Notes: generated by a model from the sequence alone, not told the origin. A DNA stretch of 64,000 nt from Flavisolibacter ginsenosidimutans (GCF_007970805.1 NZ_CP042433.1:1798001-1862000); one strand, 5' to 3'. Numbered from the stretch's first letter, positions 24,296 to 35,018 are shown. Numbers and translations: made by a program.

Positions 24296-27200
24296 TTAGA
24301 AGCTATACCGTACACCAATTTGTGCGTTCCAACGCGATGTAAAATTATTTACGTTGTACGCTTTGTACTCTTCTCCAATTTTCGTGAAATTATTGATGTT
24401 GAACTGGAAAGCAGGAGCGGTTGCTGTTGGTGTAAACGCAACGCCGTCCTTCTTCTGCGCTCCACTAACTACCGGAGTAAATAATGTGGTTGTAATCGGG
24501 AAGAAACCGTCAGGGAACGAACCCGTACCATAAGAACGGCCCCAATCCTGATTCAATAAAGCGCCAATGTTCACAACGTCAAAAAACACTTGCAATTTGT
24601 GCGTTTTAAACAAGAAGTCTTGCGCTATGCGAACATCAAAATGGTTCTCAAAAGGCATTCTATCTCCATTGCGCTCTGCATTTTGACCTGCGTGTTTTTG
24701 AAGATAAGGGTTACTGGCTGCGAATGCCTGGTAGTCAGCCCATTGCTGCGAAGCTGTTTTCCCGTTGTTAATGTCTGCGAAATTAGCTTCAGCCAGTGTT
24801 TTGGGGATATACACCAATGATGTTGTGGAGTTGTCCTCACCAGTAATATCCTTGCTTGCGGCTGTACTGTATAAGTATGACAACCGCTGTCCGGATTGTC
24901 CTGTATAAAACACGGTAAACGTCGTGGCAAAGTGTTTCAGGTATTTGAATTCTTTACTGAAAAAACCAGTGATGCGTGAACCAACATCAAAATTGGAAAT
25001 GCTCAATTCAGGTTTGTTAAGCCCGTTTACTGTTTGAACTCCTCTCCAGTTTGAAAGAGCTACCGATGATGGAATGTCGTTCAATGATGTGGCAATACCG
25101 AAATTATAAGCAATGGATGCAGCCCATCCTTTACTAAAAGGTTTTTGCAGTTGTGCCGTAAAGTTGGCCGAATAACCTTCGCTTGTGTTACTCAACTTAA
25201 TTACTTGTGCATAGTTCGTGTTTAAGTTTTGCTTTGTCCAATAAGGACGGGTGGTAGGGCCCAAAGCCACTGTGCTCTCACCGTTGTCGCTTATGTTCAA
25301 ATTGCTGTAAAAGGCATTGTTTACGTTTTTGGTATAAACCACTTCAACCGTTGATACCAATCCTGATTTTCCCAATTTATTGTCTGCCGCCAGATTTGCC
25401 CGAAATACCTGCGGAAATTTGAAGTTTTTGTCAATTACGTTAATAGCCGTAGGGGCAGCGTTCCCGCTTGCCGGTACGTAAGCACCCAGTTGAGGATCAT
25501 TTTTATCGAATACAAACTTTATCGCTCCCGATGCCACCAAACTGGCTAAGGTTGGAGTTGAATTCGCGTTGAACGTTAGGTTCTTTGTTGCTATGCCTGT
25601 ATTGCTAAATTGGTTTGATATCCAAACAAAAGGTATTCTTCCCGTGAACAAACCAAAACCACCACGCACTTGAAGCCCTTGCTCTGGTACGAGGTAGTTA
25701 AACCCAACACGCGGCGAATACATCAAGCGTTGCTTGGGCATTTGATTGGTTTTTACATCAAACGCAGCGAAATCGTTATTAAAGGCTGTATTCTCCGCAG
25801 GCTTGCTGCTGATATACGGAAGATCAACACGAAGGCCATACGTCAACTTGAAATTTTTTGATGGCGACCAAACATCTTGGGCATACGCTGAAAGCTGTGC
25901 AGAATTTAAAATAGCGGGAGCCTTGTCGCCTCTGCCAGCCGTAGAATAACCAATTTGATAGGTGGTTAACCCGGTATTGTTGAAAAAATTTGAAAGGTTA
26001 TTGCGGGAGTTGTTACCGGCACTGTATGTATATGCACCATAGAAACCCTGCAGAAACACATTCGTACTTTTAAAGAACTCATCATTTGTACCAAAGGTCA
26101 ACGTATGCTTTCCTTTATATAAAGTGAAGTTGTCTGTGATGGTAAAAACGTCCTGGTCAAGGCTGTTTGCTGCGCTTGAAAAATCGGAGCCCAGATTATA
26201 AGAAATGTTGGCGTTTTGGGCCAAATCAAAATTTGAGATAAAAATGTTTGGCACGGCGTTACTGATTCTCTGGTCTCTGATTCGGTTGTACGTAAGCCGG
26301 AGAACGTTTGACATAGACGAAGAAAAAGCACTGTTCAATTCCAGAACGCTTGAGTTACTCTTATCCGTAAACTTATAACCTGTGTTTTCAAACAGCGCAG
26401 TGGTAGCAGAGCGGCTTCTTACATCATTGCTACCGTTCACGTAATTATGACGGAATGTTAATCTGTGTACATTGCTGATATTCCAGTCAATGCGTCCGAA
26501 GAGAGAGGTAGACTGGTTTTCATTGCTAATAGCGCCGTATGATCCCAGGTCGTACCCGTAATTTTTCTGCATGAAATCCTTAATAGCAGCCAGCGTATCG
26601 GGATTAACCTTTGAGCCGGAACCGGCAATGGTTGGGTCAAAAGCAACAGGAGTTGTTTTTTGAAACCGTTCCGCACTTACAAAAAAGAACAATTTATTCT
26701 TGATGATCGGTCCGCCCAGGCTTGCACCGAAAGTTTGGTTTTTAAAGTCGCCGTACGGAAGCCTGCTAATGGTAGAATTATACGCACTGCTTTTGCCTAC
26801 AAAACTTTGGTTTTGGTATTGACCATATACAGACCCGTGCAGTCTGTTTGTACCCGACTTGGTAACTGCGTTTATGCCGCCGCCTGTAAAACCGCCCTGG
26901 GTAACATCATAAGGCGCCAACACAATTTGTATCTCCTGAATGGCCTCAATTGAAATGGGGTTTAAGTTTGCCTGGCCACCGTTTGTGCCGGTTGAACCCA
27001 AACCAAAGGCATCACTTGCGTTTGCTCCGTCTATTGAAAACTGATTGTATCGGTTGCTTTGTCCCGCAAAAGAGAGTCCCGTGCTCGTTCCATCCGTTCC
27101 GCCGTTTCCGGCTTTGGCCTGCGGGGTTAAACGTGCAAAATCCTGAATGTTTCTGTTAATGGACGGCAAGGCTTGTATTTGCCTTGCAGAAACGTTGGTT

Positions 27201-27607
27201 GAGGTTCCGTTCTTTTGAGAATTTATGATACCGCCTCTGGCTGTCGCCGATACTGTAACCTCGGTTAATTGCTGTGAGCTTATGGAAAGCACAACATCTA
27301 TGGCCAGCGGCGTTCCCAATGCCACGTTTAAATCGCTAAAAGTTTGATCGGAAAACCCTGTGAAATGTACGGTAACAGTGTACGGGCCGCCAACGCGAAC
27401 GTTGGGAACGGTGTACTGGCCACCGCTTTTTGCAGCGGTCACGTATTTGGTGCCCGTAGGAACGTGCACCGCAGTAACGGTGGCACCGGCCAGCGCTTCG
27501 CCTGTGCTTGATTTAACCGTTCCCGTAATCGTCCCCGTTGTTACCTGGGCAAATAGGAATACAGATGCCAACAAGGTTGTTAGCAGAAATAATAATCTCT
27601 TAAGCAT
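24296..27607 (-). CDS. TonB-dependent receptor (Oar-like)
   Basis: A 1103-residue outer-membrane receptor. Residues 1-20 are a signal peptide. Residues about 22-115 are a carboxypeptidase-regulatory-like beta-sandwich (GTITGTVKSSTGEALAGATVTA...). A plug domain follows (INRNIQDFARLTPQAK...FSIDGANASDAFGLG), then a large beta-barrel ending in WNAQIGVRYSF with the usual terminal aromatic. The plug wording and length match Oar/OmpA-related receptors rather than SusC. The ligand is unknown; no SusD-like partner is adjacent. Upstream it diverges from ribBA. Confidence 0.92.
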   Translation of the reverse strand: MLKRLLFLLTTLLASVFLFAQVTTGTITGTVKSSTGEALAGATVTAVHVPTGTKYVTAAKSGGQYTVPNVRVGGPYTVTVHFTGFSDQTFSDLNVALGTPLAIDVVLSISSQQLTEVTVSATARGGIINSQKNGTSTNVSARQIQALPSINRNIQDFARLTPQAKAGNGGTDGTSTGLSFAGQSNRYNQFSIDGANASDAFGLGSTGTNGGQANLNPISIEAIQEIQIVLAPYDVTQGGFTGGGINAVTKSGTNRLHGSVYGQYQNQSFVGKSSAYNSTISRLPYGDFKNQTFGASLGGPIIKNKLFFFVSAERFQKTTPVAFDPTIAGSGSKVNPDTLAAIKDFMQKNYGYDLGSYGAISNENQSTSLFGRIDWNISNVHRLTFRHNYVNGSNDVRSRSATTALFENTGYKFTDKSNSSVLELNSAFSSSMSNVLRLTYNRIRDQRISNAVPNIFISNFDLAQNANISYNLGSDFSSAANSLDQDVFTITDNFTLYKGKHTLTFGTNDEFFKSTNVFLQGFYGAYTYSAGNNSRNNLSNFFNNTGLTTYQIGYSTAGRGDKAPAILNSAQLSAYAQDVWSPSKNFKLTYGLRVDLPYISSKPAENTAFNNDFAAFDVKTNQMPKQRLMYSPRVGFNYLVPEQGLQVRGGFGLFTGRIPFVWISNQFSNTGIATKNLTFNANSTPTLASLVASGAIKFVFDKNDPQLGAYVPASGNAAPTAINVIDKNFKFPQVFRANLAADNKLGKSGLVSTVEVVYTKNVNNAFYSNLNISDNGESTVALGPTTRPYWTKQNLNTNYAQVIKLSNTSEGYSANFTAQLQKPFSKGWAASIAYNFGIATSLNDIPSSVALSNWRGVQTVNGLNKPELSISNFDVGSRITGFFSKEFKYLKHFATTFTVFYTGQSGQRLSYLYSTAASKDITGEDNSTTSLVYIPKTLAEANFADINNGKTASQQWADYQAFAASNPYLQKHAGQNAERNGDRMPFENHFDVRIAQDFLFKTHKLQVFFDVVNIGALLNQDWGRSYGTGSFPDGFFPITTTLFTPVVSGAQKKDGVAFTPTATAPAFQFNINNFTKIGEEYKAYNVNNFTSRWNAQIGVRYSF

Positions 27608-27767
27608 AAAGTGTGTATTTGTTTAGCAGGTGCAAATAAAACAATTAATTTCTGAACAAATCCCGCGAGATATTAACAGCAGGTTACGTTTTAGAACTCC
27701 AGAAAGACAAATCATATACAGGGATAGCTGCCTCTTTCTTCAACAAAAATTTAGCGATGTTGCCGCT

Positions 27768-27775
27768 TACCTTTG
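27768..27775 (+). promoter_or_regulatory. Bacteroidota -7 box of ribBA (TACCTTTG)
   Basis: A perfect TAnnTTTG element 14 bp before the chosen ribBA ATG at 27790, which implies a leader of only a few bases. This supports ATG 27790 over the upstream ATG at 27757. No FMN riboswitch structure is visible in the short upstream region. Confidence 0.6.
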
Positions 27776-27789
27776 CACAAATACAGTTT

Positions 27790-28986
27790 ATGCTCGATAC
27801 AATTGAAAGCGCCATTGCAGATATTAAAGCCGGCAAAATGGTGATTGTAGTAGATGATGAAGACCGTGAAAACGAAGGCGATTTTATTGCGGCTGCGCGA
27901 AACGCTACGCCGGAAGTTATCAATTTCATGAGCAAATACGGCCGTGGCCTGATTTGCGTACCCTTGCTGGAAGAACGTTGCAAAGAACTTGGCCTTGACC
28001 TGATGGTGAACAACAACACGGCATTGCACGAAACGGCCTTTACGGTGTCGGTTGATCTTTTGGAGCACGGCTGCACCACGGGCATCTCAGCGCAAGACCG
28101 CTCCCGAACGATACAAGCCTTAATTGATCCCGCAACGCAACCGCAGGATCTTGGCCGCCCCGGGCATATTTTCCCTTTGATTGCGAAGAAAGGTGGCGTG
28201 CTTCGCCGTGCGGGGCACACCGAAGCCACCGTTGATTTGGCAAGATTGGCGGGTTTTGAGCCTGCTGGCGTATTGGTGGAGATCATGAACGAAGACGGCT
28301 CAATGGCACGACTGCCGCAATTGAAAGAGATTGCTGAAAAATTTGATTTCAAAATCGTTTCCATAAAAGACCTGATTGAATACCGCATCAAACGCGACTC
28401 GTTAATTGAAGAAATCGTTCGCGTGGACATGCCAACGAAATGGGGTCATTTTAAATTGGTGGCCTTTCAGGAAAAAAATTCTCCCAACGAACACCTTGCG
28501 CTGATGAAAGGCACATGGACAACCGATGAACCGGTTATGGTGCGTGTGCACTCTTCTTGTTTTACCGGCGACATTCTTGGCTCGCTTCGCTGCGATTGTG
28601 GCGAACAATTGCACAACGCCATGCAAATGGTGGAAGAAGAAGGCAAGGGAATTATCCTTTACATGAACCAGGAAGGCCGCGGCATTGGCCTCGTAAATAA
28701 ACTAAAAGCGTATCGTCTTCAGGAAGAAGGGTTGGACACCGTGGAAGCCAACCTGCATCTCGGCTTTCAAACCGACCAACGCGATTACGGCGTGGGTGCG
28801 CAAATCCTCCGTCACCTCGGTGTGCACAAGCTCCGGCTCATTTCAAACAATCCAAAGAAGCGTGTAGGGCTTATTGGTTATGGATTGGAGATAGTTGAGA
28901 ATATCCCAATCAGGGTTGATCCCAATCCGCACAACGAAAAATATTTACAAACGAAACGCGACAAGATGGGGCATGAGTTTCATTGA
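27790..28986 (+). CDS. ribBA: Bifunctional DHBP synthase / GTP cyclohydrolase II
   Basis: A 398-residue enzyme of riboflavin synthesis. The N-terminal RibB domain (ribulose 5-phosphate to DHBP plus formate) shows [10 protein letters not shown] at 22-31 and RAGHTEA. The C-terminal RibA domain (GTP to the diaminopyrimidine) has the zinc ligands Cys257, Cys268 and Cys270 in HSSCFTGD...RCDCGEQL, then NQEGRGIG and GxxLxxxG-type ending [17 protein letters not shown]. Both halves look complete. It is monocistronic. Confidence 0.96.
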   Translation: MLDTIESAIADIKAGKMVIVVDDEDRENEGDFIAAARNATPEVINFMSKYGRGLICVPLLEERCKELGLDLMVNNNTALHETAFTVSVDLLEHGCTTGISAQDRSRTIQALIDPATQPQDLGRPGHIFPLIAKKGGVLRRAGHTEATVDLARLAGFEPAGVLVEIMNEDGSMARLPQLKEIAEKFDFKIVSIKDLIEYRIKRDSLIEEIVRVDMPTKWGHFKLVAFQEKNSPNEHLALMKGTWTTDEPVMVRVHSSCFTGDILGSLRCDCGEQLHNAMQMVEEEGKGIILYMNQEGRGIGLVNKLKAYRLQEEGLDTVEANLHLGFQTDQRDYGVGAQILRHLGVHKLRLISNNPKKRVGLIGYGLEIVENIPIRVDPNPHNEKYLQTKRDKMGHEFH

Positions 28987-29028
28987 GGATAGATGACAGA
29001 TGATTGATGGAGGATGGGAGAAGAGAAA

Positions 29029-32000
29029 TTAATTCTGGAGTTTCTTGCTGATAATTTCGGTTGAATCGCTGCGGCCTTCCGTTGTTTTTTTCCTGTCATC
29101 CGTCGTCTGTTTTCTGTCATCTTTCTTTTTCCCAAACAACAATTCGCCAAATGAATCAAACTCTTTGTTGTACGAAAGCGACGCGCCGTAGCGTTGCGGT
29201 TGCGTGCCGCCGCCTGTGTTAAAGCCGTTCAGGTAATCGTAATTCTGCCGGTAAAAAAGCGTGGCCCGCAAAGAGCCGGTCGTGTTAAGCAAAATCTCCA
29301 GCGACACGTCGGGCAATATCTGAAAGCTTTGTTGGATGTTTTCTCCCAACGGCACATCGAAGCTGCCGCCCACACTTAAAATAGCCCTGCCGTTAAAGAA
29401 CGATTTACCTACACTCAATGTTGATGTTGCCTGGTTAAACAAACGTATGCCCTTTGCGTTCGGGTCAAGCAGGTTGCGGTTGTACAAGGAGCCGGAAAAG
29501 TTGAGCGTGAATTTATTGCTGCGCAAAACGCGGGAGAAAATCTGGTTTAATTGCCGGTTTATTTGATTAAACAAAACGCCGGAGATGGTATTGTACGCCA
29601 ACTCTTCGATAGGCCGGTTAATGGACTGCGTGCTTTCGTAAGGCGCAAAAGAATTGGTAACAACAAGGAACGTTACCTGCTTCGTTAGCTCGTTCGTGTT
29701 TCGTTGCAATTGATCAATGGCAAAAGAAATGGAAGGTATGTTTGAAATGTCGCTGGGAAACTCAATGCGAAAATCAAGCTTGGGCGTAAAGAGCTTGCCG
29801 GTGATTTTTGCCACTACGTTCACGTCCTTGCGGAGACGTGTCAATGTTCGTGCGGCTTCGGCATCTACAATTAAAGAAGAGGCCAACGGTGAGAAGCTCA
29901 CGTCTTTTGCGGTGTACACAGCTTCCAGGTTAATGTTGGCATCGTAAGGATCGCCATTCCATTCAATATAATTGTTTGCGTTGATGTCTTTGCGCACAAC
30001 GAAGGGCCGGTTGAACACCGATTGAAAGGTATAATTGTAATCGCCTTCTTCAATGTTGAAACGACCGTTGATGCGCAGCGGCGCCGTTGTACCCGACGTT
30101 ATTTTCAGTGTACCGCTGCCCCTTGCGTGAATGATGTCCTGCGTTGTTTCGTCCATAATTAAATCAACCGACACCATCGGCGTAGCGGTCAACTTTATTT
30201 CATAACGCATGTTGGTTTCGCCGCCGCGCTTTTCAATCTCGGTCATCTCACGGCCGTATTTTTTTTCAACAAGAAAAGAGGTTGCGCTTTCTGTTTCCTG
30301 CGTTGGCGCCGGTGGAAGGGTGATGTTAGACGAATCCCTGGACGATGCTTTCATGTCAATGAACATGTCCATGTCGTACTGCGGGCCTAGCAATACAAAC
30401 GAGCCCGAACCCCAGGCATGACCGTAAAACTGCTGGTTGTCTTTATAGGTTGTATTCAGCAGTTCCATTTGTGGTGACACCGTTTGCACGGCCACGTCAA
30501 AGTTCATGTTCTGGAAGCCCTGGTGTTTGATGCCGCCGGTAATCTTTGCCCTGTTTCCCAAGCGGTCTTTCAGCACAATGCCGCTCAAATCCAAATAATC
30601 TTTTTTCAACTCAATGTCCGTGTCTTCAATCGTGTACGCCACTTGCGTGAACAATACTTTCAGGCTCGCATTGTTCAGCCGCACTTTTCCCTCCACCGCA
30701 AGAGCCCCTTCGGGCATGATGTCCACGTTGCCGGTTGCATAGCCGCCAATGTCACTGAACAAGGTGCCGAGAAAACGTTCCAGGAATTTCAATTGAAACT
30801 GCTTTGGCTTCAAACTAATCTTGTCCTGAAACTGGTGTGCCGTGTCTTTAAAATCCATCGCCACCGCAAAGTCAATGTGGTGATCTGTGTCGAGATTGTT
30901 TCCGACAACGTTCAACATACCGTTTACGTTATTGTACCGGCCGTTTAAAACCACGTCGCCAATCGAATCGTTGTCCATGCGAATGGCGCTGCCTTTTAAA
31001 TCGGCGTTAATCAGCATATTGCCCGTTGGGTTTTCGATGACCGCACTCCCCGATAAGGCACCTTCGAGCCGGTTGCTTTTTAAGAAGAGCGGTGCAATGT
31101 CGCCAAGATTCAAATTCTGAAGGGTTACGTGCAAATCGTTCCAGGTGCCGCCTTCGCTTGACGGAACGGTTTCAATTTTTATTTGTTGCGGCCCTTCGCT
31201 CAATACAACTTGTCCGTTGGCAACGGAACTTTTGCGAAGGTTTAATTCGCCGCCTTCTTCGATGGTCCATGTTTTTCCGTTCAGCATAAAAGATGAAGGC
31301 GCAAACAAAACCGAAATGCCGTCGCTGTATGTTTTCAACTTCGCCGCCAGCGATGCCTGGTTAATGGCTTGATTGGAGGTTGTGTTCAGCACAATGTCCG
31401 ATACGTCTTGCTGGGCTTTTATGTGAAAAGTTGTTTGCGGCAACACCACGTTGCTGTCGAGATGTGCATCGGTTACGCTGCCATCAAGCCGCAGACTGTC
31501 AAGGTTTCCAGCGCCTTTTAATTTCACATCGGTAAAGGAATATTTCCCGTAGGAGAAAGCCGGAACATCGGCATCAACGGTCATGCTGTTGGTCTTTGTG
31601 TTGAGCGAACCCACAAGATGACTGTTGTTCAGGCCGGAAAGATTCTTATCAAGCAAGTGAACGTAATCTTCCACAATGCCCGTCGTGATGTCGAATGAAA
31701 AATCCTGTTGGTTATAGTGCGTAGGCGGCTTAATGTAAGCGGGATAATAACGGGTTAAAAACAACCGGAAGGCGGAAGGCAACGTTGTCAAATCAAAATT
31801 GCCGGTGATCTTTCCGTCAAACTCGTTGGAACTGACGCTTAAGTTGCGTTCGTTGTTAATGTAATACGAAGCGACGTTTAAAAAATCAAAGGACAGCTTT
31901 TGCCCGTTGGCCAACAATTCAGCATTACTGATTCGGGCCGTACCAATCAAGTTCGACAAACTGTTGCCTTGTAGATTCAAATTAAAATCGCCTTTCAGCC

Positions 32001-33780
32001 GGATGTCCTCAGAAGACAATTGAAGTTCTTTCAAATCCGCTTTACGAATCTGCGCCGTGGCATCAAACACCGGTACGTCTTTGCTGAAATCAATCAGGCC
32101 ACTCAGGTGCAAATCCGCATTCGGGTCGTTGATGGTAAAATCGCCGTTGAATTGTTTTTTGCTGATGATGCCTTTTCCGGCAATATTTTGATACGTGTAA
32201 TTGCCGTATTTAATGCGGTGAACAATGCCGTCAATGTTGAGGGCCATTTTGTTCCAGTTAAAACTCTGGCCTTTTACGCTACCGTGAAAATCTACAACAC
32301 CAAGGTCCGTGCTGTTCACAAAAGTGCCCAATTCAAAACCATCGGTGCTTAACGTGCCCGAATAAATTGGTTCGCCGTTCTTCGGCAGTTTCATGTTGAT
32401 GTCCGTTGTCAGCGTGCCCAAAGGCGTTTGAATGGTGCCGTAAGAAACAAAGTCGTTCACAAAGCCGGTGAAAGTTCCCTTAAACTTTAAATAAGAAAGT
32501 GCCCGCACGTTTGGCGAAGTAACGTTTGCCAGCGCCGGAAAAAAACTTACCGCATCGCCATAAGTTGTCCGCAATTCTTTTGCGTCAATGTTCAACAGGG
32601 TTTTGTTGATGTCGGGCAAACCCACAACACTCACGCTACCGTTCACATACGTATTGCTGCCTAACCACAGTTCTAAATTTTCCGATGACAGTCCGTCAAC
32701 CGAACCCCTTACCCTTCCGTTTATCTTGATGGCTTTCTTCCACGGCTTTGCATCCGGAATAAAAAATGCCAGGTCATCGGAAGCAATGGATGCATTTTTA
32801 AAATCTGCGTCAAGCGTAACGGCGTGAATAAAATCAGCGAGGCCTTTCCCGCTAAAGCGCATCGAAAAATAATCCGTCAGCGTGCTGCGGTTCGTTTGTA
32901 AGAAAAGTTTGTCGAAAACAAAAGCTTGCGGCTGAATGGAAAGATCGGTTTTTAAGCTTTTCACCACAAGACCGCTACGCTCCGCCGCGTTCAAATCCAC
33001 GTTGCCGGTAAGCGAATCATTCCGGAAACGGAAATTGTTAACAGCCGCGTTGATGGCACGAAAGTCAATGTGCGCCCCATCAAAATAAGTAACGGTTGGC
33101 GTGTAATTATTTTGATCCTGCCGAAAGCGTCCGTTGGTAATTTGGATATGATTGAATTGAATGTTCCAATCCATTTTTGAAGAACTCGTGTCTTTAAACT
33201 TACCCTGGTAATTCAGCGTAGAAAAATACGGGTCGCTCAGTTCAAGGTTTTTGATCACGATACTTTTCTTGCTTGCGCTGATTTCGTCCGCATCCAAATT
33301 CAACGCACCAATTTTCGCAATCATGTCACTTCCTTTCCAGGCATCTTTTTGCACAAAGGCAACGTTCTTCAGTTCCACCTGCTTCAGGCTAAATTGAATG
33401 CCCGGATCTTTCTTCACTTTTACGGTGTCGGACGAAGCAAAATACTTTGCCAGGAAACCGTAATTCCAAACCGAATCGGTTCGGTTAAGGTTTACAACAG
33501 CGTTCTCCAACCCGATGTATTTCAGGTCGGCCTTGTCTTTAAAAAAGAACCAGTCAGTGATGTTCACCTTTACCTTGCCGGCGTACAAAAGCGTATCGTG
33601 TTTTTGGTCTTCCAGGTAAACGCCTTCCAACTCCATGCGGTTAAAAAAGCTAAAGCTTACATGTTTAATGGAAAGTTTTGTTTGCAAGTCTTTCGACAGT
33701 CGCGAGGTTACCTGTCCGGCAAGAAAGTTTTGGCCCCAATCGGTTTGTAAAAATGCCCACAGCAAAATGAGCAGCAACAA
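29029..33780 (-). CDS. tamB: Translocation and assembly module TamB-like protein
   Basis: A protein of at least 1583 residues: one N-terminal membrane anchor, a very long beta-helical AsmA/DUF490-like body, and a C-terminal TamB (DUF490) domain at about 1080-1530 (SDIGGYATGNVDI...GTLKITSGTTAPLRINGRFNIEEGDYNYTF...). Such proteins span the periplasm and carry lipids or help insert outer-membrane proteins. The last about 25 residues are a low-complexity DDRKQTTDDRKKTTEGR tail. The only usual start codon is TTG at 33780, which leaves just half an anchor; the frame stays open upstream with anchor-like sequence but no ATG, GTG or other TTG. The start is therefore uncertain. Confidence 0.85.
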   Translation of the reverse strand: MLLLILLWAFLQTDWGQNFLAGQVTSRLSKDLQTKLSIKHVSFSFFNRMELEGVYLEDQKHDTLLYAGKVKVNITDWFFFKDKADLKYIGLENAVVNLNRTDSVWNYGFLAKYFASSDTVKVKKDPGIQFSLKQVELKNVAFVQKDAWKGSDMIAKIGALNLDADEISASKKSIVIKNLELSDPYFSTLNYQGKFKDTSSSKMDWNIQFNHIQITNGRFRQDQNNYTPTVTYFDGAHIDFRAINAAVNNFRFRNDSLTGNVDLNAAERSGLVVKSLKTDLSIQPQAFVFDKLFLQTNRSTLTDYFSMRFSGKGLADFIHAVTLDADFKNASIASDDLAFFIPDAKPWKKAIKINGRVRGSVDGLSSENLELWLGSNTYVNGSVSVVGLPDINKTLLNIDAKELRTTYGDAVSFFPALANVTSPNVRALSYLKFKGTFTGFVNDFVSYGTIQTPLGTLTTDINMKLPKNGEPIYSGTLSTDGFELGTFVNSTDLGVVDFHGSVKGQSFNWNKMALNIDGIVHRIKYGNYTYQNIAGKGIISKKQFNGDFTINDPNADLHLSGLIDFSKDVPVFDATAQIRKADLKELQLSSEDIRLKGDFNLNLQGNSLSNLIGTARISNAELLANGQKLSFDFLNVASYYINNERNLSVSSNEFDGKITGNFDLTTLPSAFRLFLTRYYPAYIKPPTHYNQQDFSFDITTGIVEDYVHLLDKNLSGLNNSHLVGSLNTKTNSMTVDADVPAFSYGKYSFTDVKLKGAGNLDSLRLDGSVTDAHLDSNVVLPQTTFHIKAQQDVSDIVLNTTSNQAINQASLAAKLKTYSDGISVLFAPSSFMLNGKTWTIEEGGELNLRKSSVANGQVVLSEGPQQIKIETVPSSEGGTWNDLHVTLQNLNLGDIAPLFLKSNRLEGALSGSAVIENPTGNMLINADLKGSAIRMDNDSIGDVVLNGRYNNVNGMLNVVGNNLDTDHHIDFAVAMDFKDTAHQFQDKISLKPKQFQLKFLERFLGTLFSDIGGYATGNVDIMPEGALAVEGKVRLNNASLKVLFTQVAYTIEDTDIELKKDYLDLSGIVLKDRLGNRAKITGGIKHQGFQNMNFDVAVQTVSPQMELLNTTYKDNQQFYGHAWGSGSFVLLGPQYDMDMFIDMKASSRDSSNITLPPAPTQETESATSFLVEKKYGREMTEIEKRGGETNMRYEIKLTATPMVSVDLIMDETTQDIIHARGSGTLKITSGTTAPLRINGRFNIEEGDYNYTFQSVFNRPFVVRKDINANNYIEWNGDPYDANINLEAVYTAKDVSFSPLASSLIVDAEAARTLTRLRKDVNVVAKITGKLFTPKLDFRIEFPSDISNIPSISFAIDQLQRNTNELTKQVTFLVVTNSFAPYESTQSINRPIEELAYNTISGVLFNQINRQLNQIFSRVLRSNKFTLNFSGSLYNRNLLDPNAKGIRLFNQATSTLSVGKSFFNGRAILSVGGSFDVPLGENIQQSFQILPDVSLEILLNTTGSLRATLFYRQNYDYLNGFNTGGGTQPQRYGASLSYNKEFDSFGELLFGKKKDDRKQTTDDRKKTTEGRSDSTEIISKKLQN

Positions 33781-33941
33781 AAGGGCAAGGAGAAAGCGTT
33801 TTAGTATGTTGAAGGCGCGGCGCAGGGAATGTTCAAATTTTTGTAAATGTAGCTAAACGGGTTAAGAGGTTAAAAGAGAGCCGAAGGAAAGGGGGCAGAA
33901 TTAAGAGTTCTTTTGTAGGGCAAAATGCAAACTTCCAAGGT

Positions 33942-34949
33942 TTATTTGCTTCTTGCATTTATCTCGGCTTGCTTTAAGCGGTAATGGAGCACCGCATCAT
34001 CTTTGTACAGCAAATGAATCCATTCCACGCCGGGTTCAACGGTATAGATGTAAGAAAGATTTGCCGCCTTTTCATCCAAAGGTTTTACAAAAGCACTTCG
34101 CGGCCACAGCGCATAATCGGCCGTATCCAAAAAAGGATCGGTGCCCGTTTGTTTTGCCCTTGCCGCATCTTTAAATTGAACAGAAAAACGAAGCGTATCA
34201 CCAACGGTCGCTTCCACCACGCCGTTGCCGGGAAAATAGCCGCCGATACCGTAGCGGTAAAAATTTTTGCTCCGAAAGGGCATCCGCTTAAACTCGGCCA
34301 GCATGGGTGGAGCGGGCAAAAGCGTCCAGCGCAAATCTTCGGGATAATGATCGTTGATGAATTGTTCCGGCGGCGTCAAGTAGTAAGAATCATTTTGCAG
34401 CGAAATGTAATCGTCCGCATAGTTTAAATAACCGCTGGCCCAGGTTACGTCGAGCAGTTGCCAAACGCTGTCAACCTTCACTGCGTTCCATGTGTGATTG
34501 GTTCTAAATTTTCCGTCGCCCTGGCCCGACACTCGTCCATAACCCTGGATAACGACGGCTTCAACGCCGGTATAATCACAGAGAACTTTAAACAACCTCG
34601 CATAACCGTCGCACACCGCAGTGCGCTTGCGCATCACTTTGCGAGCGGTCATCTCGTCACCCGAAGGCCAAACTGCGGCTGTGTCCATTGGATCTGGACT
34701 GTAATGATATTTTTCCCACGGTTTAAAGATGTTGGTGTTGTATGCAATATGGCTTGTTATCCAACTGTAAACGGCCCGCACTTTTTCAGGTGTCGTAGAA
34801 AAATTTGTGTTGATTAAACGCGCCAGCGAATCGGGTGTTGGGGCATCAAACGATTGGGTTTTCCAATCAATGGAAGAAAAAGAAAGCCTTTGCTGGGCGG
34901 AGGCAGCAAAGCAGGAAAATAGCACAAAACCAGTCAGCCACATTTTCAT
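33942..34949 (-). CDS. Exported transglutaminase-like cysteine protease-fold protein
   Basis: A 335-residue protein with a signal peptide (1-18, cut at ASAQ). The transglutaminase-like core shows the triad in order: Cys in RTAVCDGYARLF, His in TNHTWNAVK and Asp in LLDVTWASG. The order and spacing fit the TGc/CYK3-like family. The C-terminal third is beta-rich and ends in a lysine-rich tail. It probably crosslinks or cleaves peptides in the periplasm; substrate unknown. A terminator lies 42 bp upstream of its start, separating it from the mini-gene. Confidence 0.85.
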   Translation of the reverse strand: MKMWLTGFVLFSCFAASAQQRLSFSSIDWKTQSFDAPTPDSLARLINTNFSTTPEKVRAVYSWITSHIAYNTNIFKPWEKYHYSPDPMDTAAVWPSGDEMTARKVMRKRTAVCDGYARLFKVLCDYTGVEAVVIQGYGRVSGQGDGKFRTNHTWNAVKVDSVWQLLDVTWASGYLNYADDYISLQNDSYYLTPPEQFINDHYPEDLRWTLLPAPPMLAEFKRMPFRSKNFYRYGIGGYFPGNGVVEATVGDTLRFSVQFKDAARAKQTGTDPFLDTADYALWPRSAFVKPLDEKAANLSYIYTVEPGVEWIHLLYKDDAVLHYRLKQAEINARSK

Positions 34950-34990
34950 ATTCCTAAGCTACTGAAAGAAACGGAGTTGAAGAAGAAAGA

Positions 34991-35018
34991 AATCCCTCCG
35001 CCAGACAGCGGAGGGATT
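34991..35018 (-). terminator. Terminator of the mini-gene
   Basis: A perfect 11-bp stem AATCCCTCCGC/GCGGAGGGATT with a 6-nt loop; on the minus strand it is followed by TTTCTTTCTTCTTC. A smaller hairpin GCGCT/AGCGC precedes it at 35027-35039. Confidence 0.8.

Noticed and set aside
27627..27789. FMN riboswitch before ribBA
   Set aside because: The distance between the divergent receptor gene and the -7 box leaves no room for the RFN element, and none of its conserved helices is visible.
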